64,000 nucleotides of DNA from Stenotrophomonas sp. UBA2629 (GCA_002359895.1 DEOB01000008.1:18865-82864), one strand, 5' to 3'. Counted from the first letter of the stretch, positions 7,781-17,462 are shown. Translations and numbers: made by a program. The notes: generated from the letters alone by a model not told the origin.

Positions 7781-10700
7781 CGCGCACCCTCGCTGGCGTC
7801 ATTGCCAGCTGAATCAGCACGCACTTTGCCTTCGCGCAACGCTGTAAATATCAACAGGCTGTTGTGGATAAAGTTGTGAGTAGTGTTTTCGCTGGCAAAC
7901 GGATCGTGCCCGCGCAGCGCCAACTGCAGCGCTTCGCCATTGCGCTCGCCCCAGCTGTAATCGCCGCCGTACCAGCGCGCGTGCGCGGCCTTTTCGCGGC
8001 CTTCGGCGTCGCTGTTGTAGATGTCCCAACCGGTGTATGGGGCGAACAACAGCGGCGATTGGAATCCTTCAGAACGCAGCTGCAGCAGGGCTTTCAATGC
8101 TTTTTCAGCCTCTTCCTGCGGCAACGCCGGCAGCATGTGCGGGCCATGCCCGGCCTGCCCGCCGTCATGGAACTGCAACAGCGGCACAGCGGCCCCGGCG
8201 GCATTTGCCAGCAGCCAATCCAGCCCGCCGCGCATCACATAAGCCACCCCTGCAGTGCCCGCCTGCAGGCGCACCAGCCCCTGTGGATGAATTTGCTGGA
8301 CACGCCCGTGCAGGCGAATTCCGTCCAGCTGTACCTCGTACAGTTCTGATTGCAATGGCTGCCCGTCGTACCACTGCGAAAACGCTTCCGCGCAGGGCCG
8401 CACACGCTCCAGCATCCGCTTGAACTGTTGCCTGCCCAGCGCACCGGACGGCAGCAGCGCGCGGGCGCGCAGTCGTTCGTACAGGCCCTTTTCACGACCT
8501 TCCAGCAAGGCGTTCAATACCTGCTGCTGCAGCGCCGAGTGGTCGCGGCCGCCGCCGGGCACCACCAACGGCTCAATGTCGTCACTGCTGTCGATATCGC
8601 CGGCCAAACGCAGGCCCAACCGCTGGTTTAGGAATTGCCCGGCGGGGTCGGCCAGGAAGCGACGCAACGCGTCCAATGACAGGCGGTCATCGTTGAGGGC
8701 CTCGGGCAGCGGTGCCTGCAGCGGCCCGTTGAACCACGGCGCCAACGGCCGGCGATCACCGCCCACCGCACCGGCCGCCGGGTACCACTGGCGGCGATAG
8801 CTGAAACGGCGCGGCTCGGCAGTATCGCCAAACGCGGCCGGCGCGAACGGCTGCAACGGATGGCGTACCACCAGTTGTTTGCGCACCTCAGCGGGCTCCG
8901 CGTGATACGCCGACGCCGCATCAACCAGTTCACTGACCAGCACCGACGGCTCACGCACGCTGCCATCGCGTGCATCGGCACCGAGGTAGCTCAGGTAAAA
9001 CACGTCCTGCGCCGAGGCGAACAGCTGCAGGAACAGGAAGCGGTCGTCCTCGCGCAACGAGCGATCACCATGACGGCGATGCTGCGTACCCAACTCTGCG
9101 GTGAGCCGGCTCAGGCCCGCAGTGGGGTCGCGACGCGGGAAGTCGCCGTCGTTCAAGCCCAGCACGCAGATCACGCGGAACGGCAGCAGCCGCATCGGTA
9201 CCATGCGGCCAAAACTGATACCGCCGGTAAGCAGTGGCGCGCGGGTATCGGCCTCGGACAGCACCGCCGCAAAGTGCGCGCGCACCACTTCCGCCGGCAC
9301 GGCAGCCTCAAAGCCGGCGTTCTCCGCCTCGTCGGCAAACTCGTTGATGAGCTTGCGCAGGCGGTCCAGCGCGCGCTGTGCGGCCGGCTCGGTGGGCGTT
9401 TCGGGCAGCAGCGCCAGCAGCAGGCCGAGCAGGCGCTCGCGCCATTGCGCGGGTGTCAGCGCATCGGCCAAGGTCTTCTGGTGACGGGCCAACACACGCA
9501 GCAGGCGGATCAGCGCATCCAACGCAGCCAGCGCGCCGCCTTCCAGTTCGGGCCATGGCGCCACGCCGCCGATGTCCTCGTCGCTGCCGCTGGCGTGGCC
9601 CAGCAACAAGCGGTCCAGCGCGAACTGCCAGGTGTAGGCGTCGTCCTGCGGCGCCTGATGCTGGGCGCGGTGCGCGGCATCCAGCCCCCAACGCGCGCCG
9701 GCCGCCTGTAGCCAGCTGTGCAGGCGTTCAAACGCAGCCGCGTCCAAGCCGGCGGCGCTGGCCAACGGCGCGCTGGCCAGCAGATCCAGGATTTCGTTGA
9801 GGCCAAAGCGCGACACCGGCAGGCCCAGCAACTGCACGAACACCTCGGCCAGCGGCTCACCCTGCAGCGGGCTGGCGTCGGCCAGCGCCCACGGAATGTG
9901 CTCGTCGCTGCCGCCCCGGCCGCCGAATACCGATTCCAGATAAGGCACATACGGGTCGATGTCCGGCGCCAGCACCGCGATCTCACGCGGTTGCAGCGGC
10001 GGATTGAAGCGGGTGTCTTCCAGCAGCGCACGCAGTTGGTCATGCAGCACCTGCATCTCACGCAGGCGCGTGTGGCAGGCATGCACTTGGATGCTCGGGT
10101 CATCCAGCCGCATCGCCGGGCGCTGCGGGGTGGGCAGCGCGCGGCGGTGGAACAGATCGGCCTGCAGCCGACGCAGCAGGCTGTCGCCCAAACCGTTTTG
10201 GTCCAGACCGGGGCCGGGCTTTTCCTCCGGATCGACATAGGCAGCGATTTCGCCAGTGGGGTGCACCACTTCGTAGCTGCCCAGCACCGCCATGAAATCC
10301 CGGCCGGCCGCGCCCCAGGCCTGAAGCAGCGGGTTTTCACCCGCCTCCATGCCGAACGGGTCATCCGCACCGCTACGCAGTTTTTCGCTCAGTGTCTGCA
10401 GGTCGCCCCAGTACGAGCGGGTAGGCGTGGGCATGTAGAAGTGCAGCGTGCCGACCCGCGCCTGGGTAGCGATAACCCGCAGCACGTCCGGCGAAACATT
10501 GAGTGTGGCAAAGGCAAACAACCGGCCCGGTAACCCCTGCGGCAGCGGTTGGTGCTCACCTTCAAAGCGCGCCAGATACGCATTGATGCGCCGCGCGCGG
10601 TACTGCTGACCGCCGGCGATATGCCGCCACAGGATGGCCTGCGGGTCGTCCGGCTCGGCGCCATCCTCCCAGCGCAGCAGCCAATCCCGCCGCCAGGCCT

Positions 10701-11130
10701 GGTATTTCTCGAACACCCCGCCCAGCTCCGCCGCCAACGCCCACGGCCGCAGCGGATCGCCACGGTCCAGGTAAGCCCGCAGCCCGGCCATCGCCGGCCG
10801 ACGCATCAGCTGCGTGTCAGTCAACGCCGCATACAGACGCCAGTGCAAACCGGTGGCGCCCAGGTCATCGCGCTCACCGCTGATGTTGGCCTTGAGCGCG
10901 CGCGCTACAAACTCACCGGGGGTGAGGAATTCCAGATTGGCGGCAATGCCGTACTCGGCGGCCAATGTGGACTGCAGCCACCGCCGCATCGCCACCTGCG
11001 GGATCAGCAGCGTGTCGGGCGCCAACAGCGGCTGCCCCGGCGCAGGCTCGCGCAACGCATGGGCCAGCAGCGAGGCCAGCACATCGAGCGAATTGGAGTG
11101 ATAAAGGCGGAAGTCGGGCACGGCTGTCAT
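7777..11130 (-). CDS. recC: Exodeoxyribonuclease V gamma subunit RecC
   Basis: The Chi-recognition subunit of RecBCD, about 1117 residues (E. coli about 1122). The N-terminus (FRLYHSNSLDVLASLLAHAL) and the inactive helicase-like core are typical, for example VICVLGLNDGDFPRRD and the EIAVLAPDIDPYVPYLE segment. I placed the start at the ATG giving MTAVPDF; a TTG seven codons upstream is also open. It is the first gene of the leftward recCBD operon, with about 120 bases between it and the neighbouring secreted protein gene. The stop overlaps the recB start by four bases. Confidence 0.96.
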   Translation of the reverse strand: MTAVPDFRLYHSNSLDVLASLLAHALREPAPGQPLLAPDTLLIPQVAMRRWLQSTLAAEYGIAANLEFLTPGEFVARALKANISGERDDLGATGLHWRLYAALTDTQLMRRPAMAGLRAYLDRGDPLRPWALAAELGGVFEKYQAWRRDWLLRWEDGAEPDDPQAILWRHIAGGQQYRARRINAYLARFEGEHQPLPQGLPGRLFAFATLNVSPDVLRVIATQARVGTLHFYMPTPTRSYWGDLQTLSEKLRSGADDPFGMEAGENPLLQAWGAAGRDFMAVLGSYEVVHPTGEIAAYVDPEEKPGPGLDQNGLGDSLLRRLQADLFHRRALPTPQRPAMRLDDPSIQVHACHTRLREMQVLHDQLRALLEDTRFNPPLQPREIAVLAPDIDPYVPYLESVFGGRGGSDEHIPWALADASPLQGEPLAEVFVQLLGLPVSRFGLNEILDLLASAPLASAAGLDAAAFERLHSWLQAAGARWGLDAAHRAQHQAPQDDAYTWQFALDRLLLGHASGSDEDIGGVAPWPELEGGALAALDALIRLLRVLARHQKTLADALTPAQWRERLLGLLLALLPETPTEPAAQRALDRLRKLINEFADEAENAGFEAAVPAEVVRAHFAAVLSEADTRAPLLTGGISFGRMVPMRLLPFRVICVLGLNDGDFPRRDPTAGLSRLTAELGTQHRRHGDRSLREDDRFLFLQLFASAQDVFYLSYLGADARDGSVREPSVLVSELVDAASAYHAEPAEVRKQLVVRHPLQPFAPAAFGDTAEPRRFSYRRQWYPAAGAVGGDRRPLAPWFNGPLQAPLPEALNDDRLSLDALRRFLADPAGQFLNQRLGLRLAGDIDSSDDIEPLVVPGGGRDHSALQQQVLNALLEGREKGLYERLRARALLPSGALGRQQFKRMLERVRPCAEAFSQWYDGQPLQSELYEVQLDGIRLHGRVQQIHPQGLVRLQAGTAGVAYVMRGGLDWLLANAAGAAVPLLQFHDGGQAGHGPHMLPALPQEEAEKALKALLQLRSEGFQSPLLFAPYTGWDIYNSDAEGREKAAHARWYGGDYSWGERNGEALQLALRGHDPFASENTTHNFIHNSLLIFTALREGKVRADSAGNDASEGAR

Positions 11131-11252
11131 CGCGCCATCTTGCCGTAGCAAGGGGCATACGGCGAGGCGCAGTGCATTTGATTGGCCGAGAAGTAACGAC
11201 GGCTTGGCTGGGAGTCAGCGGCAATATGCCGAGACCATCGCAGCCTCCGCGC

Positions 11253-11747
11253 TCAGTCGCCCAACCTGCCGTCCACGATGTGGAGTTGCGTGGTGACGAA
11301 CTGTGTTTCGGGCATGGGCACCCGCGGTGTCAGGTCGAAGGCGAATTTGACAGTGATGTCTATCGGCCTCAAGGCAAATCGGTTGATGTCCCCTGGCACC
11401 AGCAACCAGCTGATCCGGAATGATTGATTAGGCTCCAATGACTGCAACTTATCCACAAGATGCGTCTGGGGCGGCCCGCGTTTCACTTTGTATTCCTTGC
11501 CGGAATGGTTATCCACAAGCGTTATCTTCGGCCCGCGAGCCTGTAGATAATCCAGTGGCACCGCCATTGACGCCTGCCCCGCGTTCAACAACTCCAACTC
11601 AACCGGAATCATCTCGCCGGTAAAACGATAAGACGCCTCCCTTGGACAGTTAACCTTCAACTCGATCATGGAGGTGAGCTCTTCGCTATGTAATGAGGGT
11701 GAAAGTGCAAAAATCATAAGGGCGTTCAGCGGCAAATAATGTCGCAT
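11253..11747 (-). CDS. Secreted hypothetical protein, putative immunity partner of the PAAR effector
   Basis: A 164-residue protein with an N-terminal signal sequence (MRHYLPLNALMIFALS, probable cleavage near residue 20). The mature part is predicted to be beta-rich, with segments such as MIPVELELLNAG and INRFALRPIDITVKF reminiscent of an immunoglobulin-like sandwich. I do not recognise the family. The start overlaps the 3' end of the PAAR gene by 22 bases, and a strong GGGAGG ribosome site lies inside that gene. A secreted protein encoded directly after a toxin-like PAAR gene is the usual place for an immunity protein acting in the periplasm. That role is inferred from position only. Confidence 0.6.
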   Translation of the reverse strand: MRHYLPLNALMIFALSPSLHSEELTSMIELKVNCPREASYRFTGEMIPVELELLNAGQASMAVPLDYLQARGPKITLVDNHSGKEYKVKRGPPQTHLVDKLQSLEPNQSFRISWLLVPGDINRFALRPIDITVKFAFDLTPRVPMPETQFVTTQLHIVDGRLGD

Positions 11748-12823
11748 GCAACCTCCCGTCCCAACTCTTCTGTCAGAGTGCTTTGTACTTCAATCCCGAC
11801 GTACCAAGCATGCCTTGGCTTCAGCCTTGTACTGTTTTGATCAAACATTATCGTGAATTCAGGATCATTCGGATGGCGGAAGTCCCTCGTTGTCACCACG
11901 TCACCACCCAAAGTTCTGCCGGGCCGAAAATAGCGAATAATTACCGCATCTTCACCGACATCCATATATTCATCTGGAAGGCCTAAACAATGTAAAAATT
12001 CATGCAGATGCGTCGATGAATCCGTATTCACCGAAACATTGATTGTATTATGCACAACTTCTTCGCGTGGAAATATGTCATGCAACGCCATCACATAATC
12101 CTCGTCACTACTTACGAACTCCACCTCATATCGGATTGGAAAGTCGCGTTTGCCACAGGGCTCGTCCACTACCTGCAGAGTGAAGCGGTTGTTGAGTACC
12201 TCGTTGATACCTTTTCGTAATCGTGCCTCGGCGACGGCGACATCCGAATCGGATACGCGACCATGCTTGACCACCTTTATCTTGGCGGTAACCACAATGT
12301 CACCGCCTGATTTCAACGGAACATCGATTCGAAAGCTGGTGGCTAGGTCATATTCAACGTCTCCACCAACGTCGCGGGCCTCAAAATAGCGGCCGTTCGG
12401 ATTCACAAATACTTCGCAGCTGTGATCATTCAACCAGCATTGCTCAGGCTCAACAGGCTTTGTGTCGGCACTGACCAACGAGGAAGCAACGGGCTGCGAT
12501 GACGGCGCTTGAATGAAGCTGCCCAGCTTCGACGCTGCACTACCCCCAATCGCCCCACCCTGGCTGACATGTACCAACGGCTGCTTCCCCGCCACCAACG
12601 CGCAGCCGCAACTGGTCTTGTCTCCGTTGCGGGCGACCGGTTGGCCGTCGATGATCAACGTTGCGTCGCCGCTGACGATGGAGCCGGCGCCGTGGCGGCT
12701 GCAGATGATCTTGTCGCCCACGCGGGCCACCGCGCGGCCGTCGATATCGGTGTGCGGCGAGCCGGTCAGCACCGAGCCGCCGGTCTGCAGGGCATCACCC
12801 ACTACGATCAGCATCCTGGACAT
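11726..12823 (-). CDS. PAAR-domain protein with C-terminal zincin metallopeptidase-like domain (putative T6SS effector)
   Basis: A 365-residue protein. Residues 1-95 are a PAAR repeat domain (GDALQTGGSVLTGSPHTDIDG, then ARVGDKIICSRHG and NGDKTSCGCALVAGK), which in characterised proteins caps the VgrG spike of type VI secretion. A Ser/Pro/Ala linker (100-125) leads to a domain of about 235 residues. It carries HEFLHCLGLPDEY at 274-286, a HExxHxxG zinc signature with the GLPDEY extension of several zincin families. E275 would be the catalytic glutamate. No vgrG or other T6SS gene is in the window, so this would be an orphan cargo locus. Delivery and protease activity are inferred. Confidence 0.78.
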   Translation of the reverse strand: MSRMLIVVGDALQTGGSVLTGSPHTDIDGRAVARVGDKIICSRHGAGSIVSGDATLIIDGQPVARNGDKTSCGCALVAGKQPLVHVSQGGAIGGSAASKLGSFIQAPSSQPVASSLVSADTKPVEPEQCWLNDHSCEVFVNPNGRYFEARDVGGDVEYDLATSFRIDVPLKSGGDIVVTAKIKVVKHGRVSDSDVAVAEARLRKGINEVLNNRFTLQVVDEPCGKRDFPIRYEVEFVSSDEDYVMALHDIFPREEVVHNTINVSVNTDSSTHLHEFLHCLGLPDEYMDVGEDAVIIRYFRPGRTLGGDVVTTRDFRHPNDPEFTIMFDQNSTRLKPRHAWYVGIEVQSTLTEELGREVACDIICR

Positions 12824-13407
12824 GGTGATGCGGCCTCTCCGTGGCCAACTGTTTGATTGCTGTGGCTGGCGACCTTAGCCCAGCAACTGCAGGCAAAGAA
12901 TCCAGGCGGCTACATCGACCATGTTCACTGGCCTTTTGACAGCCCCCAAGCTCCTTGGTCTTGTTTCGCCGGCTTGTAGGGCAATGACCCTCCTGATGAT
13001 GGGCGCAGGCCGCCCACCCATGAGGGGTAATGCGCGGCCTGCTGTAGTGCGGTGCAACGCGCCGCGGTAGGCATTGATCAAGCAACCCCGCGCTTGGGAG
13101 AAACATCTGCATGCAACCCAGTACTTGGTGGGCTTGCCCGGAATGCCGCTGCCGCGCACCCGCCCCCCATCACGCAACCCAAACGGTCAAGGCCGCCGGC
13201 CCGGCCGGCAAGTCCCTGCCTGACAGCCTGCCCACAGAAGCTCCAGCACCGGCACCCTGCATCTGGCAGACACTGTGTTTCGGGGGCCAGCTGCGATCAC
13301 CACATTCCCTTGCGGCAAGGGAGTGCGACAATACTGCACGGTTCAGTTCGCTTTTATTCAGGCGTCACTGACAATCCTAGAACGTTGATTTTCCGTTAAA
13401 GGCCACC
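12824..13407. other. Intergenic region between the PAAR gene and the mla operon
   Basis: No convincing gene is seen in these 584 bases. It should hold the leftward promoter of the PAAR gene and the rightward mla promoter. A weak sigma70-like pair (TTGCGG near 13311 and a CAATACT segment near 13329) lies about 80 bases before mlaF. Short open frames on both strands lack a ribosome site and family resemblance. Confidence 0.4.
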
Positions 13408-14205
13408 ATGCTCCCCTCCCGGACACCCTTGGTGCAGTTGTCCAACGTGCGCATTGATCGCGGCGGTCGCACGATCCTGCGCGACGTTTCGCTGCAGGTG
13501 CCACGCGGCAGCATCACCGCCGTGCTCGGTCCTTCGGGCAGCGGCAAGTCGACCCTGCTGGCCGCGTTGACCGGCGAGCTGCGTGCTGCAAGCGGCAACG
13601 TGCAGCTGTTTGGTCAGGACATCCCCCACGGCAACCGCGCGCTGCTGGAAATGCGCAAGAACGTCGGCGTGCTGCTGCAGGGCAACGGCTTGTTGACCGA
13701 TCTGAGCGTGGCCGAAAACGTGGCCCTGCCACTGCGTGCGCACACGCGCCTGCCTGAGGCCGTGCTGCACCGCCTGGTGCAGATGAAGCTGCATGCGGTG
13801 GGTCTGCTGGCCGCTGCCGATGCCTGGCCGCGCGAGTTGTCCGGCGGCATGGCGCGGCGCGTGGCACTGGCCCGCGCACTGGCGCTGGACCCACCGCTGA
13901 TGATCTACGACGAGCCACTGACCGGGCTGGACCCGATTGCCTCCGGCGTGATCATGGGCCTGATCCAGCGCCTCAATGACAGCCTGGGCCTGACCAGCAT
14001 CATCGTCAGCCACCACGTGCATGAAACCCTGCCCATCAGTGACCAGGCGGTGGTCATCGCCAATGGCGGCATCGTGTTCTCCGGCACACCGGACGAACTG
14101 AAGGCCAGCCAGGACCCACTGGTGCGGCAGTTCCTGCATGGCCAGCCCGATGGCCCGATTCCGTTTGATGCGCCCACCCGCAACTACGGGCAGGAGAACG
14201 CGTGA
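13408..14205 (+). CDS. mlaF: Phospholipid ABC transporter ATP-binding protein MlaF
   Basis: The cytoplasmic ATPase of the Mla system, which moves phospholipids between the outer and inner membranes. It has 265 residues with Walker A GPSGSGKST at 41-49, a Q-loop, signature ELSGGMARRVALARAL and Walker B PPLMIYDEPLTGLDP, followed by the switch histidine in IIVSHHVHE. It is the first gene of mlaFEDCB-mlaA. The stop overlaps the mlaE start by four bases. Confidence 0.96.
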   Translation: MLPSRTPLVQLSNVRIDRGGRTILRDVSLQVPRGSITAVLGPSGSGKSTLLAALTGELRAASGNVQLFGQDIPHGNRALLEMRKNVGVLLQGNGLLTDLSVAENVALPLRAHTRLPEAVLHRLVQMKLHAVGLLAAADAWPRELSGGMARRVALARALALDPPLMIYDEPLTGLDPIASGVIMGLIQRLNDSLGLTSIIVSHHVHETLPISDQAVVIANGGIVFSGTPDELKASQDPLVRQFLHGQPDGPIPFDAPTRNYGQENA

Positions 14206-14954
14206 TGCCTTTTGCCTCCTCCATCCGCTCGCTGGGGCGCGCCGGTCTATTCTCGTTGACGGTGCTGCGCGGCTCACTGCCGACCCGTGATTTCCTGGCC
14301 GAGCTGACCCGTGAAATCTACAAGATCGGCGCACGTTCGCTGCCAATCATCGCCGTTGGCGGCGCGTTCGTCGGCTTGGTGCTGACGCTGCAGGGCTACC
14401 GCACGCTGACCACGTTTGGTGCCTCCGACGCACTGTCCACGCTGCTGGGCCTGTCGCTGTACCGCGAGCTGGCGCCGGTGCTCACCGCACTGCTGTTCAT
14501 CGGCCGCGCCGGCAGCTCCATTGCCGCCGAGCTGGGCCTGATGCGCGCCACCGACCAGATCAAGGCGCTGGAGTTGATGGCCATCGACCCGATCGCCAAG
14601 GCGGTCGCCCCACGCTTCTGGGCCGCTGTGCTCACCGTACCCTTGTTGACCGGCATCTTCTGTTCGCTGGCCATCGCTGGCGGCTACTTTGAAGCGGTGC
14701 ATGTGTTGGGCCAGGACAACGGCACGTTCTGGTCGGGCCTGCGCGGCAGTGTCGATTTCTGGGATGACTTCGGCGTGGCCCTGCTCAAATCCGCCATCTT
14801 CGGCGGCACCGCTGCCTTGGTGGCCGCATATGTCGGCTTCCATGCCGAACCCACCATCGAAGGAACCTCAGTGGCGACCACCCGCGCGGTGGTGAATGCC
14901 TCACTGCTGGTACTGATGTTCAACTTCGTGCTTTCCGCACTGCTGTTCAAGTAA
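14202..14954 (+). CDS. mlaE: Phospholipid ABC transporter permease MlaE
   Basis: The inner-membrane permease of the Mla transporter, 250 residues, the usual size. It has an N-terminal amphipathic region, the conserved GAFVGLVLTLQGYRTL helix, the coupling-region sequence LGLMRATDQIKALELMAIDP, and C-terminal transmembrane helices ending in VLMFNFVLSALLFK. It overlaps mlaF by four bases and is followed nine bases later by mlaD, so it is translated as part of one operon. Confidence 0.96.
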   Translation: MMPFASSIRSLGRAGLFSLTVLRGSLPTRDFLAELTREIYKIGARSLPIIAVGGAFVGLVLTLQGYRTLTTFGASDALSTLLGLSLYRELAPVLTALLFIGRAGSSIAAELGLMRATDQIKALELMAIDPIAKAVAPRFWAAVLTVPLLTGIFCSLAIAGGYFEAVHVLGQDNGTFWSGLRGSVDFWDDFGVALLKSAIFGGTAALVAAYVGFHAEPTIEGTSVATTRAVVNASLLVLMFNFVLSALLFK

Positions 14955-14963
14955 GGGATCAAC

Positions 14964-15488
14964 ATGGCCATCCGTGGACCACGACTCGAATTTTCCGTAG
15001 GCGCTTTCCTGCTGCTGGCTCTTGCCTCGCTGCTGGTGCTCGCCGTTGCTTCCACCAACCAACGTTTCGGTACCGGCGGCGGTGACTACGTGCTTACCGC
15101 ACGCTTCTCCCAGATCGGCCAGCTGCGCAAGCAGGCGCCAGTGAAGATTGGCGGTGTGACCATCGGCCAAGTGGCTGATATTCAGCTGGACCCGGTTAAA
15201 TACGATTCCATCGTCACGCTTTCCCTGGACAGCAAGTTCAAGGACATGCCGGGCGATACGTCGGCCGGCATTTTCACCAGCGGCCTGTTGGGCGAGAGCT
15301 ACATCGGTCTGCAGCCGGGCGGCGATCCAGAGCCCCTCAAGTCCGGTGACGAAATCGCCTTCACCCAGCCTGCAGTGGATCTGCTGCAGTTGGTTGGCAA
15401 ATACATGTTCAGCGGTGGCGGCAACACCGGCGCCAATGGCAACGAAACCCCTGGCGCAGACGCGCCCGCAATGGAACCGCAACCATGA
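14964..15488 (+). CDS. mlaD: Mla substrate-binding MCE protein MlaD
   Basis: A 174-residue MCE-domain protein anchored by one N-terminal transmembrane helix (about 12-30). The MCE fold spans about 38-118 with the motif PVKIGGVTIGQVADI and the loop IFTSGLLGESYIGLQPG. A C-terminal hydrophobic helix (VDLLQLVGKYMF) would line the lipid channel of the hexamer. The tail is Gly/Asn/Ala-rich. The stop overlaps the mlaC start by four bases. Confidence 0.95.
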   Translation: MAIRGPRLEFSVGAFLLLALASLLVLAVASTNQRFGTGGGDYVLTARFSQIGQLRKQAPVKIGGVTIGQVADIQLDPVKYDSIVTLSLDSKFKDMPGDTSAGIFTSGLLGESYIGLQPGGDPEPLKSGDEIAFTQPAVDLLQLVGKYMFSGGGNTGANGNETPGADAPAMEPQP

Positions 15489-16153
15489 AAGTGAAACTGC
15501 TCACCGCCGTGCTCGCTTCGGCCCTGCTGGCCACCACGCCGTCGTTGGTGATGGCGCAGGCGCGCCCTGCCGCCACCGCCACACAGGCATCGCCTGCCGG
15601 GCGTACCGTGCTGGACGCCAGCAGCCGCATCCTCACCACGCTGGAAAGCCGACGCGCAGAGTTCCGCGCCAACCCGGCCGCACTGCGTACCTTCATCGAC
15701 AGCGAACTCAGTCGCACCTTCGACCGTGACTACGCTGCCCGCCTGGTGCTGGGTGTGCATGGCCGCGGTGCAGACGATGCCGACGTGAAACTGTTTGCCG
15801 ACGCCATGGCCGACAACCTGATGTCGCGCTACGGCTCCACCCTGCTCGATATCCAGGGCAAACCCAGCTTCCGCTACAAGAGCGAAGCCGCGCTGCCGGG
15901 CAACCGAGGCGTCAAGGTGTCCACCGAGCTGGTGCGCGCCGGCAGCGAGCCGACGCCGGTCGAGTACCTGATGCGCAACGTCAACGGCCAGTGGAAGATC
16001 TTCGACGTGATGATCGAAGGCATCTCCTACGTGCAGACCTTCAAGAACCAGTTCGATGCGCCGCTGCGACAGAAGTCGATCAAGCAGGTGGCCACCGAAC
16101 TGCGCAGCGGCAGCATGCAGGCCAGCGCAGGCCCGGCTCCCCGTGGCAAGTGA
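15485..16153 (+). CDS. mlaC: Periplasmic phospholipid-binding protein MlaC
   Basis: The soluble lipid shuttle between MlaA at the outer membrane and MlaFEDB at the inner membrane. It has 222 residues with a clear signal peptide (cleavage after VMAQA, about residue 25). The Tol-Tol-Ttg2 fold follows, with RTFDRDYAARLVLG and the C-terminal VMIEGISYVQTFKNQFDAPL, where MlaC proteins carry a conserved V-E-G-S/I-Y pattern. The downstream mlaB begins inside its last codons. Confidence 0.94.
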   Translation: MKVKLLTAVLASALLATTPSLVMAQARPAATATQASPAGRTVLDASSRILTTLESRRAEFRANPAALRTFIDSELSRTFDRDYAARLVLGVHGRGADDADVKLFADAMADNLMSRYGSTLLDIQGKPSFRYKSEAALPGNRGVKVSTELVRAGSEPTPVEYLMRNVNGQWKIFDVMIEGISYVQTFKNQFDAPLRQKSIKQVATELRSGSMQASAGPAPRGK

Positions 16154-16451
16154 CGCAACCTTTCGCATCGAGGGCAACACGCTGCATCTTGCCGGCGTGC
16201 TCGACCGCACTGCGGTGACCGAACTGTGGCCGCAACTGGCGCATGGGCTGGGCCCGTTGCGTCAGCTGGATCTGCAGACGGTCGAACGCATCGACAGTGC
16301 CGGCCTGGCACTGATTGGTGAACTGGCCGCACGCCTGCGTGCGCAGGGCGGCGGCAACGTCGTCGGCGCACCCGCCGGCCTGCAGGAACTGTGCGCCGCG
16401 TACCGGCTGTCACCGTCGCTCGATTTCAACGCACCCTCAGCAGGAAGCTGA
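16143..16451 (+). CDS. mlaB: STAS-domain protein MlaB
   Basis: The small cytoplasmic STAS subunit that stabilises and stimulates MlaF. I place the start at a GTG (residues VASDATFRIEG) overlapping the end of mlaC, giving 102 residues, the family's normal size. The conserved STAS segment LRQLDLQTVERIDSAGLALI is at about 40-59, with the DSAGL motif. No ATG start fits without adding residues unlike the family, so the GTG start and coupling to mlaC are the best reading. Confidence 0.88.
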   Translation: MASDATFRIEGNTLHLAGVLDRTAVTELWPQLAHGLGPLRQLDLQTVERIDSAGLALIGELAARLRAQGGGNVVGAPAGLQELCAAYRLSPSLDFNAPSAGS

Positions 16452-16452
16452 C

Positions 16453-17442
16453 ATGAAACTTCTCCGCACCCTCCCCCTGCTTTTCCTTGTTGCGCTGCTT
16501 GCGGCGTGTGCCGGCAAACCCGCACGCGACACCGCTCCGCCGGTCGCCACGGTGGTGACGCCGGCTGACGCAACGGCCGCTTCGCAAGCCGCTGAAGAGG
16601 TGCCGGCCGCCGATGCCGATGCCGATACCACCAGCCCCGCCGGCGCGCTGGCCGACAACACGACTTCCAACACGGAGGTCGCATCGACCGCCGCTGAAGA
16701 CGACTTCGCCGCGCTGTACGGTGGCCCGGTTTCCGGCAGCGATACCGACAGCGGCGCACCGCCGGCCTACGACCCATGGGAGAAGTACAACCGCGGCGTG
16801 CACCGCTTCAACAACGCGGTGGACCGTGGCGTCGCCCGTCCGCTGGCAACGGCATACACCAACGTGGTGCCGCAGTTCGCGCGTACCGGCGTGACCAACT
16901 TCTTCAGCAATCTGCGTTCGCCACTGACCATGGTCAACCAGTTGCTGCAGGGCCATGCCGATGATGCATGGGACACGCTGGGCCGCTTCCTGATGAACTC
17001 CACCTTCGGTATCGGTGGCCTGTTCGACCCCGCAAGCAAGGCCATGGTGCCCAAGCGCAGCGAAGATTTCGGGCAGACACTGGGTGCCTGGGGCTGGCGT
17101 CAGTCACGCTATGTGGAGCTGCCGTTCTTCGGCCCGCGTACCGTGCGTGACGTGCTTGGCCTGGCCGGCGACATGCCGCTTTCGCCGGTCCGGCAGATCG
17201 AGATGGACAAGGTGCGCATCGGCCTGCAGGGCCTGCAGCTGGTGGACGTGCGTGCGCAGCTGCTGTCGATTGATTCGCTGCGTGACAGCGCAGTGGATGA
17301 GTACTCGCTCACCCGCGATGCTTGGTTGCAACGCCGCAGCTACCAGATCGAAAAAGATCTGCGCCGCGACCGCAAGCATGCCGATGACGATGAATCCCCG
17401 ATTCCGGTGGACGCAATGCCGATGCCCGACTGGGGCAACTGA
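16453..17442 (+). CDS. mlaA: Outer-membrane lipoprotein MlaA (VacJ) with long acidic linker
   Basis: MlaA removes phospholipids from the outer leaflet of the outer membrane and passes them to MlaC. The protein has 329 residues with a lipobox (LLAAC, Cys at about 17). About 80 residues rich in Ala, Asp, Thr and Glu precede the MlaA domain, which begins at YDPWEKYNRGVHRFNNAVD and includes FFSNLRSPLTMVNQLLQG and FGIGGLFDPAS. MlaA proteins are often near 250 residues, so the linker is an extension. I chose the ATG with a lipoprotein signal right after mlaB; the same frame is open upstream through mlaB. A strong terminator follows. Confidence 0.94.
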   Translation: MKLLRTLPLLFLVALLAACAGKPARDTAPPVATVVTPADATAASQAAEEVPAADADADTTSPAGALADNTTSNTEVASTAAEDDFAALYGGPVSGSDTDSGAPPAYDPWEKYNRGVHRFNNAVDRGVARPLATAYTNVVPQFARTGVTNFFSNLRSPLTMVNQLLQGHADDAWDTLGRFLMNSTFGIGGLFDPASKAMVPKRSEDFGQTLGAWGWRQSRYVELPFFGPRTVRDVLGLAGDMPLSPVRQIEMDKVRIGLQGLQLVDVRAQLLSIDSLRDSAVDEYSLTRDAWLQRRSYQIEKDLRRDRKHADDDESPIPVDAMPMPDWGN

Positions 17443-17462
17443 TCGCCCTCGTCGCATCGAAC

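Noticed and set aside
13111..13371. An 86-codon rightward frame before mlaF
   Set aside because: Cys/Pro/His-rich translation without a ribosome site; it lies in the mla promoter region.
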